This document shows, piece after piece, positions 1-4,892 of a stretch of DNA of 5,082 nucleotides; position 1 is the first letter of the stretch, and every line of letters starts with the position of its first letter. Origin of the DNA: JBAYJC01 sp041665285 (lineage in GTDB: Bacteria; Patescibacteriota; Patescibacteriia; 2-12-FULL-60-25); contig JBAYJC010000013.1 in the NCBI GenBank assembly GCA_041665285.1, positions 1 to 5,082 of the forward strand. Direction: 5' to 3'. The notes beneath the pieces were generated by a model. That model made no database searches and was not told where the DNA came from. It saw only the letters and a program-made list of their open reading frames with translations. The position numbers and the translations under genes are program-made.

Positions 1-425
1 ATCCCACGTTCGAAAACGTCCGCCTCGTTCTCGTCGGCAAACCGAATATTCCTTCTTCCGCGCTCAAAGACGTAACAGTTCTCGATCGTCCAAACGATCG
101 CGCTCTTGCCGCACTCTACAAAAACGCCGCGGCGTTTCTCTATCCAAGTTGGTACGAAGGCTTTGGCCTCCCTCTCCACGAAGCCGCCCAATTCCACACC
201 CCCTGCCTCGCCTCAACCGCCAGCGCCCTTCCAGAGACAGCACCAAAAGGAACGCAATTCGCTCCACCAGCAAAGCCGCATCTATGGGCTGCGGCAATCA
301 AAGAGATACTGAAAGAGCCGACGAGATTTCGGACAGAGACAGAACTTGGGGGATGGGAGGAAGCGGGAGGGATGGTTGGTACCTGGTACCGTACCTGGTA
401 CCAAAATCGAGACGCGCAGACGTAA
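1..425 (+). CDS. Glycosyltransferase, GT4 (group 1) family, C-terminal part; 5' end outside window
   Basis: An open frame runs from the window edge (first full codon at 3) to a TAA at 423-425, giving about 140 residues with no start codon in view. The segment NAAAFLYPSWYEGFGLPLHE is the signature of the C-terminal Rossmann domain of GT-B fold glycosyltransferases. The E-x7-E motif glutamates are at 156-158 and 180-182, and in this family they bind the nucleotide-sugar donor. The following ASTASALPE corresponds to the family's AS..S.LPE segment. Upstream, VRLVLVG is the usual beta-strand of that domain. Near the end, LGGWEEAGGMV resembles the closing W..AA helix. Such cytoplasmic enzymes transfer sugars to lipid carriers or surface glycans; donor and acceptor cannot be told. 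The last residues (GTWYRTWYQ) come from a GGTACC repeat and are probably not ancestral. Family call is firm; exact role unknown. Confidence 0.9.
   Translation, partial: PTFENVRLVLVGKPNIPSSALKDVTVLDRPNDRALAALYKNAAAFLYPSWYEGFGLPLHEAAQFHTPCLASTASALPETAPKGTQFAPPAKPHLWAAAIKEILKEPTRFRTETELGGWEEAGGMVGTWYRTWYQNRDAQT
378..402. repeat. GGTACC palindromic repeat, copy 1 (inside gene end)
   Basis: The unit is GGTACC-T-GGTACC, then GTACC-T-GGTACC, a 25-nt near-palindrome. It matches copy 2 at 466-490 at 24 of 25 positions; the single difference is T at 396 against A at 484. The outer arms TTGGTACC (376-383) and GGTACCAA (397-404) are perfect inverted repeats. It lies in frame within the last codons of the glycosyltransferase and encodes GTWYRTWYQ. 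Confidence 0.8.
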
Positions 426-426
426 C

Positions 427-454
427 TTAGCAAAATTTCCTAGGCGCTAGGCAC
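427..454 (+). repeat. Interspersed intergenic repeat, copy A
   Basis: This 28-nt stretch starting TTAGCAAAATTTCC matches 1722-1749 (starting TTAGCCAAATTTCC) at 24 of 28 positions, in the same orientation. It contains the small palindrome CCTAG-gcg-CTAGG (439-451). It begins two bases after the glycosyltransferase stop codon and ends 11 bases before GGTACC palindrome copy 2. Function unknown; it looks like a member of a short dispersed repeat family. Confidence 0.65.
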
Positions 455-465
455 AAAAGAGACGT

Positions 466-495
466 GGTACCTGGTACCGTACCAGGTACCTTTTT
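466..495 (+). terminator. GGTACC palindrome copy 2 with T-run; possible intrinsic terminator
   Basis: Two 12-nt arms, GGTACCTGGTAC (466-477) and its exact reverse complement (479-490), flank a single C at 478 and are followed directly by TTTTT (491-495). A hairpin followed by a T-run just after a stop codon is the form of a rho-independent terminator and would end glycosyltransferase transcription before the promoter at 510. The alternative is that it is simply another copy of a palindromic repeat family, since the same sequence recurs inside the gene end without a T-run. Both could be true. Confidence 0.5.
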
Positions 496-509
496 CCGAA
501 CGCGCGCTG

Positions 510-538
510 TTGACAAAAACGTTTTTTCGTGATATTCT
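510..538 (+). promoter_or_regulatory. Sigma-70 type promoter with extended -10
   Basis: A perfect -35 TTGACA (510-515) is separated by 17 bases from TATTCT (533-538), which matches TATAAT at 4 of 6. A TG at 530-531 one base before the -10 makes an extended -10. It would drive the 658-1149 gene, with an estimated transcript start near 545 and a leader of roughly 110 nt. Confidence 0.75.
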
Positions 539-605
539 CCCACGTTCTTTTCATTTCGGCTGCCGATCCGACTCTTCGTTTTCCACGAAAAGTCAGACCA
601 GCAAC

Positions 606-629
606 CGAACGACGTTAGAACGTCGTTCG
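606..629 (+). promoter_or_regulatory. Leader hairpin upstream of ribosome binding site
   Basis: CGAACGACGT (606-615) and ACGTCGTTCG (620-629) form a perfect 10-bp stem with loop TAGA. It sits in the predicted 5' leader of the membrane protein gene, 12 nt before its Shine-Dalgarno. No T-run follows, so it is not a terminator. It could stabilise the mRNA or be a protein-binding operator; neither can be shown here. Confidence 0.5.
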
Positions 630-657
630 AGTTTCAACGCTGGAAGGGGTTTCACAC

Positions 658-1149
658 ATGTTCCAGATCAATACGTGGGTCGTGGTCTCCGGTCTCGTCG
701 TTCTCTTCCTGGCGTTCTGCGCGATCGTCATCGCACTGGGGGTCCGCAAGCTGCGCGCCATCAACGGCCGCATGAAGGGGGGCATGCCGAACTCGGAGCA
801 CGAGACGGCGAGGAGGAAGCAGCTGAACCTCCGAAAGGAGCGGGAGGCGTGCGTGGGTCTCTCCGCGATCGCGATCGGGGGCTGGTGCCTGACCGCCCTC
901 ATGGGGTGGGGCTGGTGCATCCTCACGCGCACGGCGCAGTGCGTGCCGCGCACGGCGCAGGACCGTTGGTGCGATACGCACCCAGTGGTCACCATGCCCT
1001 GGGTGGGACACCACGGGTGGGTCCACTGGAGCGAGATCTGCTCCAAGATCACCATCTGGGGCGGTGGGTCCGTACTCGTACTGATCCTGGCGATCTACAT
1101 CGGACGCTTGATCGCCAAGGACCTCCGAACCAAGCGAGAAGAGGAGTAA
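658..1149 (+). CDS. Hypothetical membrane protein, three predicted helices (163 aa)
   Basis: No family is recognised. The ATG at 658 follows GGAAGGGG (642-649) by 8 nt, a good Shine-Dalgarno that fixes the start. Predicted membrane helices lie at about residues 7-29, 65-89 and 131-151. The loop 30-63 is strongly basic (RKLR, RMK, ARRK, RKER), so it should be cytoplasmic. This puts loop 90-130 outside and the charged tail KDLRTKREEE inside. The outer loop is rich in Trp and His (WVGHHGWVHW) and has cysteines at 95, 105 and 128, which could form disulfides or bind metal. A 21-bp near-tandem duplication gives RTAQCVP-RTAQDRW within it. The gene is clearly GC-richer than the large gene downstream, and every Ile codon seen is ATC, which suggests a different expression class or origin. 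It has its own promoter at 510 and is followed by hairpins. Reality of the gene: high; function: unknown. Confidence 0.85.
   Translation: MFQINTWVVVSGLVVLFLAFCAIVIALGVRKLRAINGRMKGGMPNSEHETARRKQLNLRKEREACVGLSAIAIGGWCLTALMGWGWCILTRTAQCVPRTAQDRWCDTHPVVTMPWVGHHGWVHWSEICSKITIWGGGSVLVLILAIYIGRLIAKDLRTKREEE
926..960 (+). repeat. In-frame tandem duplication within membrane protein gene
   Basis: The 14-nt sequence CGCGCACGGCGCAG occurs exactly at 926-939 and again at 947-960, offset by 21 bases (seven codons). It encodes RTAQ twice in the predicted outer loop. This is most simply a recent slippage duplication. Confidence 0.75.
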
Positions 1150-1188
1150 ATCGGCCCCCGCCCGATCCTCCTGTGCCCTCTCGTCCGC

Positions 1189-1217
1189 CCCCACGCGCAT
1201 GGCGCATGCGCGTGGGG
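1189..1217. terminator. Strong GC-rich hairpin downstream of membrane protein gene
   Basis: CCCCACGCGCAT (1189-1200) pairs perfectly with ATGCGCGTGGGG (1206-1217) around loop GGCGC, a 12-bp stem starting 40 nt after the stop codon. The T-run expected of an intrinsic terminator is missing (TGACGTACATTCTT follows). It may therefore protect the 3' end, or act together with the next hairpin. Confidence 0.5.
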
Positions 1218-1236
1218 TGACGTACATTCTTGCTTT

Positions 1237-1280
1237 AGCCGCCCGCGAGCCGTCCCTCGGTTTCCGGGCGGCTTTGCGTT
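1237..1280 (+). terminator. Likely intrinsic terminator of the membrane protein gene
   Basis: AGCCGCCCG (1237-1245) pairs with CGGGCGGCT (1265-1273). The loop has a smaller inner stem, CGAG (1246-1249) with CTCG (1256-1259). The stem is followed by TTTGCGTTAT, an imperfect T-rich tail. It is a better terminator candidate than the hairpin just upstream. Confidence 0.5.
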
Positions 1281-1291
1281 ATCTAGACGCG

Positions 1292-1305
1292 CCCGGCATC
1301 ATGCC
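1292..1305 (+). repeat. 14-bp inverted repeat, left arm
   Basis: CCCGGCATCATGCC here is the exact reverse complement of 1682-1695. The two arms enclose about 400 bp holding only the minus-strand membrane protein gene. The unit is itself palindromic (CGGCAT-C-ATGCCG, 1294-1306). No matching target-site duplication was seen outside the arms. Confidence 0.65.
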
Positions 1306-1367
1306 GAACGCGACGTTCATTCCAGTCAAAATCTCTAAGCTCATGACTTAGGAACTTAATCCTGGAA

Positions 1368-1397
1368 CCGCCGTGGGACGAGTGGCGTCCCAGGCGG
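1368..1397 (-). terminator. Hairpin downstream of minus-strand gene, possible terminator
   Basis: CCGCC (1368-1372) and TGGGACG (1374-1380) pair with CGTCCCA (1386-1392) and GGCGG (1393-1397), a 12-bp stem with one bulged G and loop AGTGG. On the minus strand it lies 18 nt after the stop codon. The bases that follow read TTCCAGG, so the T-run is poor. It is the best terminator candidate for that gene. Confidence 0.4.
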
Positions 1398-1415
1398 AGA
1401 GGAAGAGAGGAGAGA

Positions 1416-1613
1416 TCAGCGGGACAACGCGTGAAGGAAAACGCGTCCCAAGAGCAGGACGAGTCCAAACACGAGAAGCCCTGGTCCCACGCGAACCCAG
1501 CGACCGGCTTTGCCTCCTTGGTACTTGAAGTCCAAAGCCGTGGCTAGCCCAATCGTGAAGTATCCAGCAGCGAGAGCCACGAGCGAGATCAAGGTCCAAT
1601 AGCACCACATCAT
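1416..1613 (-). CDS. Small hypothetical membrane protein, two predicted helices (65 aa)
   Basis: The family is not recognised. A longer upstream start in the same frame (1676) is possible, but on the minus strand AAGGAGG (1627-1621) lies exactly 7 nt before the ATG at 1613-1611. This settles the start and is the best Shine-Dalgarno in the window. The protein begins MMWCYW and has helices at about residues 5-27 and 43-62. They are joined by a basic loop (DFKYQGGKAGRWVR) that should be cytoplasmic, placing both ends outside. It is too small for a transporter or enzyme on its own; a subunit, a holin-like or small stress protein, or an envelope accessory are all possible and none is supported. 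It points towards the 163-aa gene, and 14-bp inverted repeats (1292 and 1682) flank it. No convincing -10 was found, although TTGACT occurs on the minus strand near 1677-1672. Confidence 0.75.
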   Translation of the reverse strand: MMWCYWTLISLVALAAGYFTIGLATALDFKYQGGKAGRWVRVGPGLLVFGLVLLLGRVFLHALSR

Positions 1614-1681
1614 GGAAGAACCTCCTTGCAAAACGTAGGGCAGCCGCGTTCCACCGTGTTTGGGCTCACCAGTCAACCCAA

Positions 1682-1695
1682 GGCATGATGCCGGG
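1682..1695 (-). repeat. 14-bp inverted repeat, right arm
   Basis: GGCATGATGCCGGG is the exact reverse complement of 1292-1305. It overlaps the left arm of the 12-1-12 palindrome at 1687-1711. Together with the left arm it brackets the 65-aa membrane protein gene. Confidence 0.65.
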
Positions 1696-1711
1696 TAAAT
1701 TACCCGGCATC
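1687..1711. repeat. Perfect 12-1-12 palindrome
   Basis: GATGCCGGGTAA (1687-1698) and its exact reverse complement (1700-1711) are separated by one A. It lies about 60 nt upstream of the Shine-Dalgarno of the minus-strand gene. A-rich sequence follows on the plus side (CAAAAAG), so it is not a plus-strand terminator. It may be a regulator binding site or a dispersed repeat of the same 12-1-12 geometry as 466-490. Confidence 0.65.
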
Positions 1712-1721
1712 CAAAAAGAAG

Positions 1722-1750
1722 TTAGCCAAATTTCCGAGGTGCCAGGCACC
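1722..1750 (+). repeat. Interspersed intergenic repeat, copy B
   Basis: It matches copy A (427-454) at 24 of 28 positions. It ends in the 13-nt palindrome GGTGCC-A-GGCACC (1738-1750), the same 6-1-6 form as GGTACC-T-GGTACC at 378 and 466. Like copy A it lies upstream of a plus-strand promoter. Confidence 0.65.
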
Positions 1751-1761
1751 CATCCGGGGAC

Positions 1762-1783
1762 GGGCGGACACGCGGATCCGCCC
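1762..1783. repeat. GC-rich hairpin adjoining repeat copy B
   Basis: GGGCGGA (1762-1768) pairs with TCCGCCC (1777-1783) around an 8-nt loop. It stands out in GC content from the AT-rich promoter region that follows. It resembles the short GC-rich palindromic repeats common between genes in many bacteria; no transposase is present here. Confidence 0.5.
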
Positions 1784-1805
1784 CTGCCGACCCCTGCAAT
1801 CTATC

Positions 1806-1836
1806 ATTCGTATATTCGTATCCATTCGTAATTTCG
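1806..1836 (+). repeat. Three ATTCGTA direct repeats upstream of promoter
   Basis: ATTCGTA occurs at 1806-1812, 1814-1820 and 1824-1830, with a partial fourth copy ATTTCG at 1831-1836. Spacings are 8 and 10 bases. The array ends 16 bases before the -35 box, where an activator could bind, but it may only be a simple repeat. Confidence 0.55.
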
Positions 1837-1852
1837 GAGACCCTACTCCCTA

Positions 1853-1881
1853 TTGACAGAAACCTGGAATTGGTGTATATT
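1853..1881 (+). promoter_or_regulatory. Strong sigma-70 type promoter of the large secreted protein gene
   Basis: A perfect TTGACA (1853-1858), a 17-base spacer and TATATT (1876-1881, 5 of 6) make this the best promoter in the window. The expected transcript start is near 1888, leaving a leader of only about 34 nt before the ATG at 1922. Because the -35 itself reads TTG in the gene's frame, it should not be taken as a start codon. Confidence 0.85.
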
Positions 1882-1921
1882 CTACTGTTTTCAGCATTCA
1901 CCATGCTCTAACATCCAACCT

Positions 1922-4822
1922 ATGATTATGTCCAACCTCATTTCGTTTTTGCGCAAAAAGACGACCATCGCCGTGATTTTCATCGCCGCGGTGCTCGCTA
2001 TTTTGATCGCCCCTGCTATTGCCGACCAAACATCTTGGCAATGGAAGGATCAGTCTAATCTTCTCCCAACGCGGGACGGGATGAGCTTGACCATTGTGAC
2101 TGAACGTCACGGTCAATGGCTTTTGTCTGATGGATCCAACTTGTACCGTTTTGACGGCACGAATTTGACCAACCTCACAAAGAAAGCCCAAAGCCTTGGC
2201 ATCACATCCATCGGAAATATTTTTTCTGATGGAAGCAATTGGCTTGTGTATTCGCACCCAGCCGGTAATCTAGATCCACAGATCTGGTTGACCGATGGCG
2301 CAAGCACGTGGACAAACGTCAGCGCTCGTTTTACGAATGCGCGCGGTGGATTTAACGCGACGGGCAAAAATGGCACGTGGTATACCAAGAGCTCACTCCA
2401 AGGCACAGACTATACCGTGGGCACGTGGACGCTTGGATTTTGGAATGACATCACGTCACAACCAAAAACTATCGAATTGCCAAGCACCGTCTCGCCAAGC
2501 AAGGCTGGGGTGTTCACATTTCCAAATAAAACAAAACTCGTTTCTGGCGTTAGCGCACCAGTCGTTATTAACGGCAACTGGTATTTCATCGGCGGCCAAA
2601 ACGAATCTCAAACCGAAGATGGCCGCGCCGTGCAAAACGGAAAGGGTGGCATTTGGCGCATGAACCAAACGACATTGACGGCCATGACAGGCTTGCCTAC
2701 GTTCCGTTTTGTCTCTGGCATTTGGCCAGGCACAGACTCTGTCTTGATTGCCACATCTGACACAGCCTCGAATCCTTTTGTGGTCGATCGGTTGTGGGTT
2801 TTCAATGGCTCGATCATGCAAGACGTGACGGCTCAAGCCGCATCTGTTGGATTAACCTCTGCAGATACGCGTGGCATTCACGCCACATGGGACGGCACCG
2901 CGTGGATGATCTTGAATGGAAAAAAACTCGTGCGCTTTGACAACGCCTCTATGGTAAGCCAAGGCAATACGCGTGATTATTTTTACGCGCTTTCTTCCAA
3001 CGGCAAAGGCGTGATCGTGTTAGGCGGCCTCGTGTCTACATCAGACAATAGCTTTCCTTCTGAACCACGCATGGCAAAATTGTGTACGGCCGAACAACGT
3101 GGCGATGTCGTGATCCCAGTTGTGTCTGATATTATTTCTGCCACAAACGGTCCAACAATCACAACCTTCTCAAATCCAACTAAGGCCACGATTGGCAACG
3201 GCAAATCTTTCACGTTCCGCGTGGAAACGAATGACGCCGCTGGCATTGCGAGTACGCGCATTTATGTGAATGGCGCGCTTCTCAAAACCTGTACGTCCGC
3301 AACCTGCGAATATGCCGAAACATTCTGGACTAATGGCTTAGCCAGTCGCCAGATTTCTTTCTTTGCTCGCGCCACAAGCAAACGTGGATACACGAGCGAA
3401 AGCGCCCCGGTTGTCTTAACGATCGATCAATCTTCGGTCGCGACAAACGAGACGGTTCTTGGTAGTCACGATATGAACGGCAATGAAATTGCCCTGCCCC
3501 TCAATACCCCTTGGACGCGCGACACACGCACAAGCACGACTTGGATCGCGTGGCGCACGCCGACCAACGGAACATTGAGCCCATCCAATCGCATTTCCTA
3601 TTCCGTGGCCGCACAAAACAGCCGTGGTCTTGGCAACATCGATATCTGGGTGAATGGCACGATCCAAAAAACTTGTAATATGAACGGTGATACGCAAATT
3701 CGCGTATGCCGCTTTGAACTCAATGGAAATGATTATCCGGCAGGAACAGACGTGGCCGTGAATGCCAACATCGGATTATCCCAATCAACGGCCACCACTT
3801 GGACAACCCTCGCGCGCGTAACGCGTAACAACGCGGTTCCTTCAGCGCCTGCAGTCATCACAAAAACCGAAACGCTTCCAGCGCATCCTGTGTTTGCGAC
3901 AACCTTGACCATTGATCCAAATGTCACAGAAATAAAACGTGGCGAATCGTTCACGATTCATACCATGTCACAAAGCAATGTGAATGCCTTACGCCGTGTC
4001 GAAATTCAACAAAACGGCGTGGTTGTTCACGCGTGTGGCTTCGGTGCGCGCTTAACGCCTGCGGCGTGTGACTGGCACGTGGATACAAGCGAGTACCGCG
4101 CTGGCACAACGCTTCGCTATACCGCGCGCGTGACAGACGGAGAAGGCCATGACATTTGGAGCAACACGCGCCAAATCTATGTGCGCGACCAAAAAACAGA
4201 AACAAACGTGGTTCCAACTAAAAATGGAAAAATCAATGTGTGGGCATGGACCGAACCATTGCTTTCTGAATTAGTGGATGGCCAAACCGCCACCTATAGC
4301 GTCGGCGCGTGGGCCACAAACAACGTGCAACGCATCGACATGATCGTGGACGGCGTGGTCAAAAATTCCTGCTACTCTGGAAACACCGCTGGCACTCGCG
4401 AATGTAACGTGGTGATCAATTCAAAAGATTATGGACATCGCCACATCGTAACCGTGAATGCACGCATCACCGACTATGCCGGAAATGTCGTGTGGTCTGA
4501 TGTGTATACCACCATGATTCGTCGTGAATGGGAACTTGAGCCAGCACGTTATACGCCGGCTTATGTCACCGTTACGTCTAATCCAAAAAATGGATTTACC
4601 GTTGGCGATCGTGTGACGCTTCTTGCGCACGGCTGGTCTCCTCGTGGTATTGCCACGGTTGAGATCTATACTAATGGCAAACTCGCCGCACGTTGCGGAA
4701 GCGATACGTGTAGCTTTACGACACAACCCGTCAATGACCACCAACTTGAATATCAAGCACGTCTCATCGACGTAACCGGTGATTCAGTCTGGACAGGAGT
4801 TGTCGGCGTAAACGCGAAATAA
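1922..4822 (+). CDS. Large secreted protein: beta-propeller-like region plus five Ig-like domains (966 aa)
   Basis: No named family is recognised. The ATG at 1922 is chosen because the frame's earlier TTG at 1853 lies in the promoter -35; an ATG at 1928 is equally possible. No Shine-Dalgarno is visible. Residues 1-34 are a Sec signal peptide: RKK at 11-13, a hydrophobic run 14-33, and likely signal peptidase I cleavage at AIA|DQ after 34. Residues 35-390 repeat a W...DG..L(Y/W)RF(D/N)G...DLT pattern (around 66-86, 107-133, 244-256, 290-303, 328-344), as in propeller or kelch-like folds. From about 410 five domains repeat the motif I-x-(I/V)-x-x-(N/D)-G-x(4)-C, a second Cys, then often AR..D..G...W. 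Cysteine pairs are 457/462, 585/596, 705/716, 817/828 and 925/930. No LPXTG, C-terminal helix or catalytic motif is seen. A role as surface or extracellular binding protein is inferred. It is monocistronic, with its own promoter and terminator. Confidence 0.9.
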   Translation: MIMSNLISFLRKKTTIAVIFIAAVLAILIAPAIADQTSWQWKDQSNLLPTRDGMSLTIVTERHGQWLLSDGSNLYRFDGTNLTNLTKKAQSLGITSIGNIFSDGSNWLVYSHPAGNLDPQIWLTDGASTWTNVSARFTNARGGFNATGKNGTWYTKSSLQGTDYTVGTWTLGFWNDITSQPKTIELPSTVSPSKAGVFTFPNKTKLVSGVSAPVVINGNWYFIGGQNESQTEDGRAVQNGKGGIWRMNQTTLTAMTGLPTFRFVSGIWPGTDSVLIATSDTASNPFVVDRLWVFNGSIMQDVTAQAASVGLTSADTRGIHATWDGTAWMILNGKKLVRFDNASMVSQGNTRDYFYALSSNGKGVIVLGGLVSTSDNSFPSEPRMAKLCTAEQRGDVVIPVVSDIISATNGPTITTFSNPTKATIGNGKSFTFRVETNDAAGIASTRIYVNGALLKTCTSATCEYAETFWTNGLASRQISFFARATSKRGYTSESAPVVLTIDQSSVATNETVLGSHDMNGNEIALPLNTPWTRDTRTSTTWIAWRTPTNGTLSPSNRISYSVAAQNSRGLGNIDIWVNGTIQKTCNMNGDTQIRVCRFELNGNDYPAGTDVAVNANIGLSQSTATTWTTLARVTRNNAVPSAPAVITKTETLPAHPVFATTLTIDPNVTEIKRGESFTIHTMSQSNVNALRRVEIQQNGVVVHACGFGARLTPAACDWHVDTSEYRAGTTLRYTARVTDGEGHDIWSNTRQIYVRDQKTETNVVPTKNGKINVWAWTEPLLSELVDGQTATYSVGAWATNNVQRIDMIVDGVVKNSCYSGNTAGTRECNVVINSKDYGHRHIVTVNARITDYAGNVVWSDVYTTMIRREWELEPARYTPAYVTVTSNPKNGFTVGDRVTLLAHGWSPRGIATVEIYTNGKLAARCGSDTCSFTTQPVNDHQLEYQARLIDVTGDSVWTGVVGVNAK
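3149..4819 (+). repeat. Array of five divergent Ig-like domains, each with a cysteine pair
   Basis: Approximate domains are residues 410-502, 530-640, 665-758, 775-870 and 875-966. The aligned cores are STRIYVNGALLKTC, NIDIWVNGTIQKTC, RVEIQQNGVVVHAC, RIDMIVDGVVKNSC and TVEIYTNGKLAARC. Domains 1 and 5 have C-x4-C; domains 2 to 4 have C-x10-C. The first cysteines are 128, 120, 112 and 108 residues apart, so the units get shorter towards the C-terminus. The cysteines bracket what looks like a beta-hairpin turn, fitting a disulfide formed outside the cell. Repetition shows in protein, not in DNA, so the array is old. Confidence 0.75.
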
Positions 4823-4833
4823 AATAATAAACA

Positions 4834-4859
4834 TTCTGGTTTTCTTAAGAAAGCCAGAA
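4834..4859. terminator. First of two hairpins after the large gene
   Basis: TTCTGG (4834-4839) and TTTCTT (4841-4846) pair with AAGAAA (4847-4852) and CCAGAA (4854-4859), with a T-G wobble at 4840/4853. The stem begins 12 nt after the stop codon. No T-run follows, so it more likely protects the 3' end or forms part of a tandem terminator with the next hairpin, which it abuts. Confidence 0.45.
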
Positions 4860-4892
4860 AACACCCCGCCTCTCTCGAGAGGCGGGGTGTTT
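4859..4892 (+). terminator. Strong intrinsic terminator of the large secreted protein gene
   Basis: Perfect 16-nt arms at 4859-4874 and 4877-4892 (core ACCCCGCCTCTC) form a very stable GC-rich stem with a tiny loop around TCGA. An A-run precedes it and TTT follows. The symmetric A and T flanks suggest it could work in both directions. Confidence 0.85.

Noticed and set aside
510..1220. 236-codon plus-strand frame overlapping the 163-aa gene
   Set aside because: Its TTG start is the promoter -35, the product is a low-complexity Arg/Pro/Gly-rich sequence, and the overlapping frame has a Shine-Dalgarno and clean membrane helices.
652..1227. 191-codon minus-strand frame
   Set aside because: It is the complement of a GC-rich gene, has a charged low-complexity product with no domain, and would read through strong hairpins.
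1348..1608. 86-codon minus-strand frame over the small membrane protein
   Set aside because: Different frame from the one with AAGGAGG spacing; no helices or family features.
1806..1836. CRISPR-like array
   Set aside because: Repeats are only 7 nt with 1-3 nt spacers; not a CRISPR.
1853..1921. Upstream extension of the large gene from TTG at 1853
   Set aside because: The codon is inside the -35 box and the added residues lie before the signal peptide with no ribosome binding site.
2295..2663. 122-codon frame and similar minus-strand frames inside the large gene
   Set aside because: Shadows of a continuous 966-codon gene with consistent protein repeats; no start signals.
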